Positions 44,276 through 52,171 of a stretch of 64,000 nt of DNA are shown here, one piece after another. Where the stretch lies: positions 4,216,001 to 4,280,000 of the forward strand of contig OZ243926.1 of assembly GCA_965213765.1 (NCBI GenBank), read 5' to 3'. Numbering within the stretch: position 1 is the first letter of the stretch; every line of letters starts with the position of its first letter. Position numbers and translations under genes: made by a program. Source of the DNA: JAJDXO01 sp965213765 (GTDB lineage Bacteria > Pseudomonadota > Alphaproteobacteria > Rhodospirillales > UBA2165). The notes under the pieces are model-generated. The model was not told the origin of the DNA and searched no databases. It worked only from the letters and a program-made list of their open reading frames with translations.

Positions 44276-44587
44276 GTGACCACCGACAGGCGGCCGAATT
44301 CCACGGCCGAGGCTGCCCGGCCGAGACGGAACGGCCTTTTTGCAAAATGGGATGAACTTCTCGTCCGCGGGCTGCGGCACGCCCATTATGTCGGCCGCCG
44401 CCGGCTGAGGCCCGGCCTGAGGACCGTCGCCGGCATCGGCCTGATGGCCGGCGGCGTATTCGGATTTCTCCCCGTCCTGGGTTTCTGGATGTTTCCCCTC
44501 GGCCTGTTCCTGGTGATACTGGATATCCCCGGCACTCAGCGGGCGCTGACCCGCTGGCTCTACCGGCAGCGCAACCGGCATCGCTGA
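44276..44587 (+). CDS. Small membrane protein, unknown function
   Basis: A 103-residue protein starting at a GTG three bases after the selenoprotein stop, hence probably translated from the same mRNA. Residues about 46-82 are hydrophobic (VAGIGLMAGGVFGFLPVLGF, WMFPLGLFLVIL) in the two-helix arrangement of PGPGW-type small membrane proteins; both termini are rich in arginine. The function is unknown. Association with the selenoprotein is by position only. Confidence 0.65.
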   Translation: MTTDRRPNSTAEAARPRRNGLFAKWDELLVRGLRHAHYVGRRRLRPGLRTVAGIGLMAGGVFGFLPVLGFWMFPLGLFLVILDIPGTQRALTRWLYRQRNRHR

Positions 44588-44732
44588 CACGAACCCGCCG
44601 GGGACCGTTTGCCGCCGCGGCAAATCCGCGTCCGTGGCCATATTTCAGCTGACGCCGCCGCGCCCGACGGGCAATCCTGAGCCTGGAAAACCAGAAAATA
44701 TCCGTGCCGGCGAGCTCCCAACCCGGCAGGCC

Positions 44733-46340
44733 TTACGCGCCCCGGACGTTATCGACAATCCCGGAACAATTCCCGGGCATGGCCGGCCCGCGCCATGCCA
44801 CGTGTCCGTCCGGCCGGACCAGGACAAGCGGCAATTCATACAACTCCGCCGCAGCGGAATTCTCCAGCCGGACAATCGTGAGCGGCAACCCGGCATGGGC
44901 AGCCGCCTCGGGCAGGTGACCGGCATCCGCACCGTCTGAAATTACCAATACGAAACCGCCGCCATAGTGGTCGAGAGTTGAGACACCGTCGGCAAGCCAG
45001 GCATGCGGCGCCCGCGCGCCCGGCCAGGTCGTCGGGACAAGTTCGCTCGGACTGTCCGGCGGCGGATCGCCTTCGGGCAAACATATCGGTGAATTTTCGT
45101 AGCGATAGCCGATCTGAAGCCCCTCGGTCCTGAACGTCCGGCCGACATTTTCGACGAGTTCGGCGCCCAACCGCTTTCTGAATTGTTCGCCCTCCGGCGT
45201 GGATTGGGTGATCAGCGGCGATCCGGCCGCCCGGCTCTGACCCGCGTTAAACGAGGTTGCCTGCTCGACGTTGCGCCGGCCGATAGGACGCCGCTCCGCG
45301 TCATAGCTTTCCAACAGCTTCTCCCCGCCCCAGCCGTTTAAAACGGCGGCGATTTTCCAGGCCAAATCCACCGCGTCGCCGATCCCGGTATTCATGCCGA
45401 GAGCGCCCGAAGGCGACAGCTGGTGTACCGCGTCGCCCGCGAGGTAGACATTGCCGGCGGCATAGCGCTCGGCGACGACGGCCCGGCGCTCCCAAACGTG
45501 TGCGTCCACCCATTCGACGGCCCGAGGCTCACCGATTGCCCGGAGCAGAAAACCATCCAGATCCTCATTGCTCGGATTTTCGCCGCTCCCGAATTTCCGG
45601 ACACCAAGGCGCCAAAGATCGTTCGCCGGGTCGATCTGCCGGACGTTGGCCCAAAGGCCGCCTTCATCGATGTGGAAGAAGAACGTGGCCGGAGATTTGC
45701 CCGCGTCGGCCATGAGGCCCGGGGCGCGGAAGAAACAGTTCATGGCCCTTTCGATGGTACCGGTTCCCTCGAAGCCGATACCCAGTCCGCGGCGCACCGA
45801 ACTGCCGGCGCCGTCGCAACCCACCAGGTAACGCGCCCTCAAGGTCTCGGCGGTTCCGTCGGGCCGCTCAAGGGTCGCCTCGACGTGGCTGCCGCGATCC
45901 ACGAACGAATCAAGGCGGGTTTCGTGCCTCAGCGCGACATGCGGGAAACCGGCGGCGAACTCCCGGAGCACGGGATCGAACCAAAACTGGGAACAGACCT
46001 GAAGCGACATGGGACTGTTCCGGCCGGCGGTCTGATCACGCCGGGCCGGACGCTCTATGCGGCCCAATTCATAACCCATGAGACTGGTGACGAAGACGAC
46101 ATCGAACGGCAAATCATCCGGGAAGGGGCTGTTCAGTACTTTCTCGGCAATGCCCCATCGTCGGCAGAATTCCATTGTGCGGATATTAACTTCGTTCATC
46201 TTCGGCGTGGCGATGTGGCCGTCGGTCCGCTCGACGAGGGTGCAAGCCACCCCGCGCCAGCCGAGTTCGGCCGCCAGCGCCAATCCCACAGGCCCGCCCC
46301 CAACGACAAGCACCGGCGTATCTACCGCATGTTCGTTCAT
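44733..46340 (-). CDS. FAD-dependent aromatic hydroxylase (PheA/TfdB/MhpA-like)
   Basis: A 535-residue group A flavin monooxygenase. The FAD motif is VLVVGGGPVGLALAAELGWR, the second is YLVGCDGAGSSVRRGLGIGF, and the GD motif is NVYLAGDAVHQLSPSGALGM. The extra C-terminal thioredoxin-like domain (GGGFVLVISDGADAGHLPEA and following) is typical of phenol and 3-(3-hydroxyphenyl)propionate hydroxylases. It hydroxylates a ring substrate with NAD(P)H and O2. No ring-cleavage gene lies beside it, so the substrate remains open. Confidence 0.88.
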   Translation of the reverse strand: MNEHAVDTPVLVVGGGPVGLALAAELGWRGVACTLVERTDGHIATPKMNEVNIRTMEFCRRWGIAEKVLNSPFPDDLPFDVVFVTSLMGYELGRIERPARRDQTAGRNSPMSLQVCSQFWFDPVLREFAAGFPHVALRHETRLDSFVDRGSHVEATLERPDGTAETLRARYLVGCDGAGSSVRRGLGIGFEGTGTIERAMNCFFRAPGLMADAGKSPATFFFHIDEGGLWANVRQIDPANDLWRLGVRKFGSGENPSNEDLDGFLLRAIGEPRAVEWVDAHVWERRAVVAERYAAGNVYLAGDAVHQLSPSGALGMNTGIGDAVDLAWKIAAVLNGWGGEKLLESYDAERRPIGRRNVEQATSFNAGQSRAAGSPLITQSTPEGEQFRKRLGAELVENVGRTFRTEGLQIGYRYENSPICLPEGDPPPDSPSELVPTTWPGARAPHAWLADGVSTLDHYGGGFVLVISDGADAGHLPEAAAHAGLPLTIVRLENSAAAELYELPLVLVRPDGHVAWRGPAMPGNCSGIVDNVRGA

Positions 46341-46604
46341 TCTTGTCTCAACGGATAATTATTCGGCAGCCCCAAGACGTGATTTTGACCGAAACGCGGG
46401 GCTTGGCAAGATGTTGGGGACATGGTCGGGGGGTGGACACGTCTTTCCATACTTCGGTCGGCGCGGAACGGGCCGCTGGTCCCGGCCATGCACCGCAATT
46501 CGCCTCCACCACGGCGTCGGCGGAAAGCGGAACGGATACGGTCACGGTTCGATCCTCCGGTCTTCGGGCGTCGCGCCGTGCCCCGGCGGGGCCGCGGTGG
46601 GGGT

Positions 46605-46883
46605 TCACTCCGCCGTATACGGCTCCGCCGGTTCGGCGGCGCCCTGCGGAAGGACTTCCGGCGTTTCCCTCAGCCGGTCGGCGATCCACAGCTTGATGAG
46701 CGACTGCCGGGGGACACCCAGCGCGCGGGCCTGCCGGTCCAAGGCCGCGACGACCCATGCCGGGAAATCGACATTGACCCGCTTCGTCTCGACATTCACG
46801 CGCCGGGCCCGCGGCCAATCCACATGGGCGTCGATATCCTCTCCGTCGTCGAACGCCCTGTCGAACTCATGGGATTTCATCAT
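46605..46883 (-). CDS. brnA: BrnA-type antitoxin
   Basis: A 92-residue protein whose middle (RVNVDFPAWVVAALDRQARA, LGVPRQSLIKLWIADRL) is a ribbon-helix-helix DNA-binding domain of the BrnA/CopG kind. The start ATG at 46883 lies within the end of brnT (17-bp overlap), the usual toxin-first order of this system. BrnA neutralises BrnT and represses the operon. The C-terminal tail is acidic. Confidence 0.88.
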   Translation of the reverse strand: MMKSHEFDRAFDDGEDIDAHVDWPRARRVNVETKRVNVDFPAWVVAALDRQARALGVPRQSLIKLWIADRLRETPEVLPQGAAEPAEPYTAE

Positions 46884-47133
46884 AGCGCTTCACCTCCTTT
46901 CCGGTGGCGCGGCGGACGGAGATAATTTGGATCCGCTCGCCGAGATGCATGCAAATCGCCGTCCAATGGCGCCTCCCGATCTTGCCGATCACGATGAAAC
47001 GCGGCTCGCCGACGGTGCGGGCCGGGGCCTCAAGCAGCATGGGGTCGCCCCACAGCGCCTGCGCCTCGTTGAAGTCGATGCCGTGCTTGATCCTGTTGGA
47101 TGCGCTCTTGTTCGGGTTGAATTCAAATTTCAT
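46867..47133 (-). CDS. brnT: BrnT-type ribonuclease toxin
   Basis: An 88-residue protein with the BrnT pattern: FEFNPNKSASNRIKHGIDF, EAQALWGDP, ERIQIISVRRATGKEVKRYD. The conserved histidine and arginine residues of the RelE-like ribonuclease fold are present. It would cleave RNA and stop translation when not bound by BrnA. On the minus strand an exact TATAAT (47158-47153) lies about 20 bp before its ATG, a good promoter. Complete and probably functional. Confidence 0.9.
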   Translation of the reverse strand: MKFEFNPNKSASNRIKHGIDFNEAQALWGDPMLLEAPARTVGEPRFIVIGKIGRRHWTAICMHLGERIQIISVRRATGKEVKRYDEIP

Positions 47134-47152
47134 ACGTCGATATGGTGCTTAA

Positions 47153-47158
47153 ATTATA
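47153..47158 (-). promoter_or_regulatory. -10 box of the brnTA promoter
   Basis: Minus-strand TATAAT, consensus-perfect, 20 bp upstream of the brnT ATG. A TTTAGT 16 bp further up could act as -35. Confidence 0.6.
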
Positions 47159-47244
47159 CCAGATCAATACAAAAACTAAATGAATTCGCCACTGCGCGAT
47201 GTCGGCGGTCCGTTTTTGCGGGCATTGCGCCCCTCGCCGTAGGT

Positions 47245-48075
47245 TCAATCCTCTTTCCGCGCCGCCGTTAATGCCTTGATGTCTTCGCGCAGCGCGCGGA
47301 GTTCGGCATGGATGGCTTCCGATTCCCGCATGATTTCGTGGGTCTCTTCATGCATCTCGTGGGCCTCCGCCTGCGCCTGTTTCTGCATGGCATCGACGAT
47401 GATGCCGATGAACAGGTTCACCACCGCGAAGCTGGTCACCAGGATGAACGGCACGAAAAACGCCCAGGCCAAGGGGAATTGCTCCATTACCGGCCGCACA
47501 ATCCCCATCGACCAGCTTTCGAGGGTCATGATCTGGAAGAGCGTGAACATGGACCGCCCGATACCGCCGAACCACGCATCGAAGTCGGCGCCGAAGAAGT
47601 TGGTCGCCAATACAGCGCCGACATAGAAGATCAGCAAAATCATCGAGCCGACGGATAAGATGCCGGGAATAGCGGCGAATAACGCCTGGGTGACTCGGCG
47701 CATGGACGGCACCACGGACAGGAGACGCATGGCCCGGAAAATGCGGAGCGCCCGCAGGACCGAGAACTGTCCGGTCGCGGGGGCCAGTGCAATGCCGACA
47801 ATGATGAAGTCGAAGACGTTCCAGCCGTCTTTGAAAAAGCTCAGCCGCTGGTGCGCGAGTTTGGCCAGCAGTTCGGCGCAAAAGACCGCGAGTACCGCAT
47901 TGTCGAAGAACAGAAGCTCGCGGCCCCATTGCGCCATGATGTCCGCATCGGTCTCCAGGCCGAGGGTGATGGCGTTGAGCACGATCACGACGGTGATGAA
48001 CCGCTGGGCCTTGGGCCCGGCGGCGAAGATGCCTAGACGCTCGATGACGCCCGGCCGTTTCGCATTATCGGTCAT
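47245..48075 (-). CDS. Voltage-gated sodium channel subunit (NaChBac/BacNav-like)
   Basis: A 276-residue single-domain six-helix channel that would work as a homotetramer in the inner membrane. S4 has arginines at every third position (R108, R111, R114, R117 in LRALRIFRAMRLL). The pore helix and filter read FTLFQIMTLESWSM (about 177-190), with the TLESWSM filter known from NaChBac and NavAb. S6 is AVVNLFIGIIVDAMQ, and a C-terminal coiled coil follows (about 235-270). The ion selectivity is therefore probably Na+. Bacterial relatives influence motility and pH homeostasis. Start at ATG 48075. Confidence 0.93.
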   Translation of the reverse strand: MTDNAKRPGVIERLGIFAAGPKAQRFITVVIVLNAITLGLETDADIMAQWGRELLFFDNAVLAVFCAELLAKLAHQRLSFFKDGWNVFDFIIVGIALAPATGQFSVLRALRIFRAMRLLSVVPSMRRVTQALFAAIPGILSVGSMILLIFYVGAVLATNFFGADFDAWFGGIGRSMFTLFQIMTLESWSMGIVRPVMEQFPLAWAFFVPFILVTSFAVVNLFIGIIVDAMQKQAQAEAHEMHEETHEIMRESEAIHAELRALREDIKALTAARKED

Positions 48076-48186
48076 TTCGCTGGCGCGCCGTATTGAAGTT
48101 GCGGATCGCCGATCAAATAGTCACTGGAGAACGGTTTGTCAGCCTTGAATTTGTCCGGCGTCTCAATGGTGAGCCGATGTCTCGGG

Positions 48187-48318
48187 CTATTTCTTCCGCG
48201 CGGCCGCAATGCGGTCCTTTGGGAACTTGGCCACCTTGGGGTCCGCGTTCGAGATTGTCCGGATCAGTTTGGCCGCCTTGCCCTTCTTGACGACGGCGCC
48301 GACAAGCGAATCTTCCAC
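48187..48318 (-). CDS. Possible 43-residue basic peptide
   Basis: The frame starts with GTG just downstream of the tRNA terminator and reads VEDSLVGAVVKKGKAAKLIR and ends RIAAARKK. It is strongly basic. No ribosome-binding site is convincing and no family is known, so it may be a chance frame. Confidence 0.25.
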   Translation of the reverse strand: MEDSLVGAVVKKGKAAKLIRTISNADPKVAKFPKDRIAAARKK

Positions 48319-48324
48319 GGAAAA

Positions 48325-48348
48325 GGGCCGGAGATCGCTCTCCGGCCC
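48325..48348 (-). terminator. Rho-independent terminator of the tRNA-Cys/tRNA-Asn unit
   Basis: A perfect 10-bp stem GGGCCGGAGA/TCTCCGGCCC with a TCGC-type loop; on the minus strand it is followed by TTTT (48324-48321). It lies 12 bp beyond the tRNA-Asn 3' end. Confidence 0.9.
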
Positions 48349-48359
48349 GGTCTTGGAAT

Positions 48360-48434
48360 TGGCTCCGGCGGAGGGATTCGAACCCCCGACCTAGCGGTTA
48401 ACAGCCGCTTGCTCTACCGCTGAGCTACACCGGA
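48360..48434 (-). tRNA. tRNA-Asn (GTT)
   Basis: The minus strand reads TCCGGTGTAGCTCAGCGGTA at the 5' end. The anticodon loop is CTGTTAA with anticodon GTT, the T loop GGTTCGAATCC is canonical, and the acceptor stem TCCGGTG pairs with CGCCGGA (one G-U). Discriminator G is followed by an encoded CCA. Open frames on the opposite strand are artefacts of this gene. Confidence 0.95.
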
Positions 48435-48468
48435 TCAGAGACCCATCGACCCTGATGGGTGCGGTAGT

Positions 48469-48542
48469 TGGAGGCGCGGACCGGAATCGAACCGGTGTAC
48501 ACGGCTTTGCAGGCCGCTGCGTAGCCACTCCGCCACCGCGCC
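48469..48542 (-). tRNA. tRNA-Cys (GCA)
   Basis: The minus strand begins GGCGCGGTGGCGGAGTGG. The anticodon loop is CTGCAAA with anticodon GCA, the T arm is GGTTCGATTCC, and the acceptor stem GGCGCGG/CCGCGCC is perfect. Discriminator T (as usual for tRNA-Cys) and encoded CCA follow. It lies 34 bp upstream of tRNA-Asn, and they share a terminator. Confidence 0.95.
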
Positions 48543-48891
48543 GCCTCTCGAATTCCGCGCCGACGAAAATCGCGCCCCTGGGTCCGCATAGTTGGGTCCG
48601 CATGGGAGCGTTCCGGAAGATGCTGCCTCGGCGGCGCGGAAGGGGGCCGAACTTAGACGCTGACCCGCACCCGGTCAAGCGGCGGGAGAGGCCAATTCCA
48701 CCGGTGCCGCCGCGCCGGTTTTCGGCCAAAATTCACTTGACTTGAACCGCCGGGAAAGCCCACTTGTCTCCCCTGATTCGACGTCACCCCCGCCCGCGCT
48801 TGCGACGGATTTCCTGGGGCGATGCGTTGAAGACTAGTGATCCGGTTCGCCGCCGCCGCACGTCGGCGTTCGGCCCCAAAGAGGACGTAAA
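48543..48891. other. Intergenic region between tRNA genes and pcm (349 bp)
   Basis: It must hold the divergent promoters of the tRNA unit and pcm. A direct repeat TGGGTCCGCAT occurs twice 14 bp apart (48580, 48594). TTGACT at 48738 could be a plus-strand -35, but no matching -10 is evident. No gene is supported. Confidence 0.35.
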
Positions 48892-49545
48892 ATGGACTTC
48901 GAAGCCGCCCGTCTCAATATGGTCGAGAGCCAGATCCGGCCCAATGAGGTGACCGATCCGCTGATCATCGAGGCCATGTCCGAAATGCCGCGTGAAGCCT
49001 TCGTGCCGGAGCGGCTCGCGGGCGTCGCCTATGTGGACGAAGCGTTGGCGGTCGGCAACGGCCGCTATTTGATGGAGCCGATGGTTTTGGCCCGTTTGCT
49101 TCAAGCGGCGGAAATTCAAGCCGAGGATTTGGCGCTCGTCATCGGCTGCGGTTCGGGTTATTCGGCGGCCGTCCTGGCGCGCCTCGCCGGTACCGTGGTG
49201 GCGATCGAAGCCACGGCGGAGCTTGTGAACCAGGCGAGCGAGACATTGGCATCGCTTGAAATCGACAATGCGGCGGTCATCGAAGCGACGTTGACGGAGG
49301 GCTACCCGAAACAGGCGCCTTACGACGCGATCCTTTTCGGCGGCGGCGTATCCGAGGTTCCCCGGCCGCTAACGGACCAACTGGCGGATGGCGGCCGGCT
49401 GGTGGCCGTGGTCGCCAAGTCGACCGGTTTGGGCCGTGGTGTGCTCGTCACCCGGCATGGCGCCTCGGTTGTCGAGCGGGAAATTTTTGATGCGGGGACG
49501 CCGCTGTTGCCGGGCTTCGAGCCGGTACCGGCGTTCCAATTGTAG
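48892..49545 (+). CDS. pcm: Protein-L-isoaspartate O-methyltransferase
   Basis: A 217-residue SAM-dependent enzyme that repairs isoaspartyl damage in proteins. MVESQIRPNEVTDPLIIEAM is the usual alphaproteobacterial N-terminus, and LALVIGCGSGYSAAVLARL is the SAM-binding motif I with a GCGSGY core. The family signature around YDAILFGGGVSEVPRPL is present. ATG at 48892 follows AGAGGACGTAAA. pcm, tolC, popZ, valS in this order is an alphaproteobacterial gene neighbourhood. Confidence 0.9.
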   Translation: MDFEAARLNMVESQIRPNEVTDPLIIEAMSEMPREAFVPERLAGVAYVDEALAVGNGRYLMEPMVLARLLQAAEIQAEDLALVIGCGSGYSAAVLARLAGTVVAIEATAELVNQASETLASLEIDNAAVIEATLTEGYPKQAPYDAILFGGGVSEVPRPLTDQLADGGRLVAVVAKSTGLGRGVLVTRHGASVVEREIFDAGTPLLPGFEPVPAFQL

Positions 49546-49804
49546 CCGGGCAATGCGCTTTTCCCGCAGCAGGAGACGCACGATGAGGTGCAACAATGGG
49601 CTAAAGTATACTACACTTCGGGAGCCGCGGCATGGTTTGGCGGCTCTCGGGGCAATGATTTCGCAAGTCTTGTCCCATTTTCTGGTCCGTACGCGAGGGA
49701 ATTCGTCACTGGCTTCAATAGGATGAACTCGAATTTGTGGCGAGACACCGTTGGTGGCCAATCGAACGGGCCGGTCGGGCATGTCAGACCGGAGAGGAAG
49801 ACCA

Positions 49805-51229
49805 ATGCCAACAGACATTAAGAAGCCGCCGTTCATGAAAGCCGCCGCCGGCGGCGTTCTCGCGGCCGCAATATTGACGATCGGATCCGCGGCCGGGGCC
49901 CAGACCTTGGAACAGGCCCTCTCGGCAGCCTATGCCAATAATCCGGAACTGCTCGCGGCCCGCGCGGAACTGCGCGCCGTTGACGAGCGCGTTCCCCGGG
50001 CGCTGGCCGACTGGCGCCCGGATGTGACCCTGAGTTCCGACATTTCGCGTCAGCACACTGATTTCAATAACCGCAGGGGGGAACAAGCGAAAACCCGTAC
50101 GCCGCGCGGCGCGACGCTCAGCGTGACCCAGCCGTTGTTTCGCGGCTTCCGCACCGAGGCCGGAATCCGCGTGGCCGAGAGCGATGTGCAAGCCGAGCGC
50201 GCCCAATTGATCGCCACCGAGCAGGATACGCTGCTCGATGTCGTCACCGCCTTTATGGCGGTGGTGCGCGACCAGGCGGTGCTTGATCTCAACATCGGCA
50301 ACGAGCAGGTGCTGCGCCGCCAATTGGAGGCGACCCAGGACCGCTTCCGAGTTGGTGAAATTACCCGGACCGATGTGAGCCAGGCGGAGGCGCGGCTTGC
50401 GGGCGCGACGGCCGACCGCATCCAGGCCGAGGGCAATTTGGAAATCTCCCGGGCGAGTTACGTCAATGTGGTTGGCGAGGCGCCGGGCAAATTGACGCGG
50501 CCGCCCGCGCTTTCGGGTCTGCCCGCGAGCCTGGACGAGTCCGCCGATGTCGCGCTGAAGAACCATCCCGACATCGTGGCGGCCCGGTTCGGTGAAATAT
50601 CGGCGCGGGAAAACGTCCGCCGCGTCACCGGTGAACTGCTGCCGAGCCTGAACCTGACTGGCACCGCGCGGCGCCGCTTTGAGGTGTCGGCGGACGACAA
50701 CCGCCAGGATACCGGTCAAATCCAGTTGAATCTCTCGGTGCCCCTCTATCAGGGGGGGGCCGTATATTCGCGGCTTCGCGAGGCCAAGCAGGATGCCGGC
50801 CAGAGCCGGTTGGACCTGGAGGATGCCCGCCGGGACATCACCGAGTCGCTCCGCGACGCATGGGAGACTTTGGCGACCGCCCAGGCGCGAATCCAGGCCT
50901 TCCAATCGCAGATTCAGGCCAACGAAGTGGCCCTCGAAGGCGTGCAGCGCGAGGCCCAGGTCGGATCGCGGACGGTGCTCGACGTTTTGGATGCCGAGCA
51001 GGAGCTGCTTGATTCACGGGTCAGCCTGGTCCGCGCCCAGCGGGATGAGGTGGTTGCTTCCTACTCGCTGCTGGAAGCCATCGGGTCGCTGACCGCGGCC
51101 GATCTCAAACTGCCGGTCGACATCTACGATCCGCTGAAGCATTACAACGAAGTCAGGGACAAGCGGTTTGGCGGCCGTTCGACGGGCGGCGCCGACGTGG
51201 AGTTCTTCCCCAAGGAAGGCGCGAAATAA
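49805..51229 (+). CDS. tolC: TolC family outer membrane efflux protein
   Basis: A 474-residue outer-membrane channel protein. A signal peptide (about 10-33, ending AGAQ) precedes TLEQALSAAYANNPELLAAR, the first TolC helix. Two OEP repeats follow, each with a long coiled-coil helix pair and beta strands (TLSVTQPLFRGFRTEAGI and QLNLSVPLYQGGAVYSRLRE are the equivalent strands). It would form a trimeric exit duct for type I secretion or RND/MFS pumps. The ATG at 49805 follows GGAGAGGAAG. Confidence 0.93.
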   Translation: MPTDIKKPPFMKAAAGGVLAAAILTIGSAAGAQTLEQALSAAYANNPELLAARAELRAVDERVPRALADWRPDVTLSSDISRQHTDFNNRRGEQAKTRTPRGATLSVTQPLFRGFRTEAGIRVAESDVQAERAQLIATEQDTLLDVVTAFMAVVRDQAVLDLNIGNEQVLRRQLEATQDRFRVGEITRTDVSQAEARLAGATADRIQAEGNLEISRASYVNVVGEAPGKLTRPPALSGLPASLDESADVALKNHPDIVAARFGEISARENVRRVTGELLPSLNLTGTARRRFEVSADDNRQDTGQIQLNLSVPLYQGGAVYSRLREAKQDAGQSRLDLEDARRDITESLRDAWETLATAQARIQAFQSQIQANEVALEGVQREAQVGSRTVLDVLDAEQELLDSRVSLVRAQRDEVVASYSLLEAIGSLTAADLKLPVDIYDPLKHYNEVRDKRFGGRSTGGADVEFFPKEGAK

Positions 51230-51337
51230 ACGAGATACGGCGCCAAACCGGGCCGGCCCGGAAGGGCTTGGGAAATTCACGACGTCTTCGGACGGAATGG
51301 CCTGGGCATTTGAACGCGGCAACTTGATGGTCGAGGG

Positions 51338-51844
51338 ATGGCCGACGAAAACGATCGACAGCAAGAACCTTCGATGGAGGACATCCTCGCCTCGATAAGG
51401 CGAAATTTGTCCGAAGACGATCAGGAAGAGGGGGCTGATGCGGCTGCACCGGAGACGGAACCCGCACCGGAGCCCGAGCCGGAACCGGAGCCGGTCATGG
51501 AAATGGAGCCCGAGCCGGCGCCTCCCCCGGAACCGGGCCTGGAGGACGTGCTCGAACTGACGCCGGCGATGATCGCCAGTGATCAGGCGGATTCCGATCA
51601 GGCGGTTTCCGACCCGGCGGCGCAGATGTCCGCCGATGCCTTGCAGGAACTGGCGCGGGTGCTGCTCAGCCAGCGCGACATCGCTATCGGCAGCCGGGAT
51701 GTCACCCTCGAAGGGCTGCTCCGCGAGATCCTTCGCCCGCTGCTCCGCGAGTGGCTGGACCGGAACCTGCCCTACCTGATCGAGGAGCTGGTGAACAAGG
51801 AAATCAGCCACAAGGTCAACCGGGCCGAACCGCTCGACAATTAG
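51338..51844 (+). CDS. popZ: Polar organizing protein PopZ (DUF2497)
   Basis: A 168-residue protein with the three-part PopZ layout. The N-terminal helix QEPSMEDILASIRRNLSEDD recruits partners, the acidic proline-rich middle (about 30-72, with EPAPEPEPEPEP) is disordered, and the C-terminal helices (VTLEGLLREILRPLLREWLD, RNLPYLIEELVNKEI) drive oligomerisation. PopZ forms a polar matrix that anchors chromosome origins in alphaproteobacteria. The stop TAG lies at the border of repeat R4, so the tail NRAEPLDN may be shaped by that insertion. Confidence 0.93.
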   Translation: MADENDRQQEPSMEDILASIRRNLSEDDQEEGADAAAPETEPAPEPEPEPEPVMEMEPEPAPPPEPGLEDVLELTPAMIASDQADSDQAVSDPAAQMSADALQELARVLLSQRDIAIGSRDVTLEGLLREILRPLLREWLDRNLPYLIEELVNKEISHKVNRAEPLDN

Positions 51845-52102
51845 GGTTCGGCCCCCCCCCCCCACCCAGCTACGGCTATGGCCCGCAGGCTCGCCAAGCC
51901 TTCGCATCCCTCTCCCCCTCAAGAAGGGGGCGAGGGTGCAAAAAAAAAGAGCGATCCCTCTCCCCCTTCGAGGGGGAGAGAGTGCAAAAAGAAAGACCGA
52001 TCCCTCTCCCCCTGAAAGGGGGCGAAGGGATTTGTGCGGTGCCGTCCCCGTCGCCGGAACATGCGTGAGGCGGCTCAATCGAGGCCGGACACCGCGCTTT
52101 GC
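51844..52102. repeat. Dispersed repeat copy R4 between popZ and valS
   Basis: It starts with GGGTTCGG after the TA of the popZ stop and ends near 52102 with sequence whose reverse complement contains GTCCGGCCTCGATTGAGCC. Inside are a run of 12 C (51852-51863), the phrase cagctacggctatggc, and three ccctctccccc/ggggg-type hairpins. Parts are shared with R2 and R5. No gene is supported in the 327 bp between popZ and valS. Confidence 0.65.
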
Positions 52103-52171
52103 TAAGGTATTGCATCGCCCGATGGGGTGATGCATACCCCTCGTCTTCGAGGCTCGGGACACACGCGGCAA

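Noticed and set aside
48136..48745. Plus-strand frames containing AEGFEPPT, GGIRTPDLAVNSRLLYR and DRNRTGVHG
   Set aside because: These are antisense translations of the tRNA-Asn and tRNA-Cys genes, a common annotation artefact.
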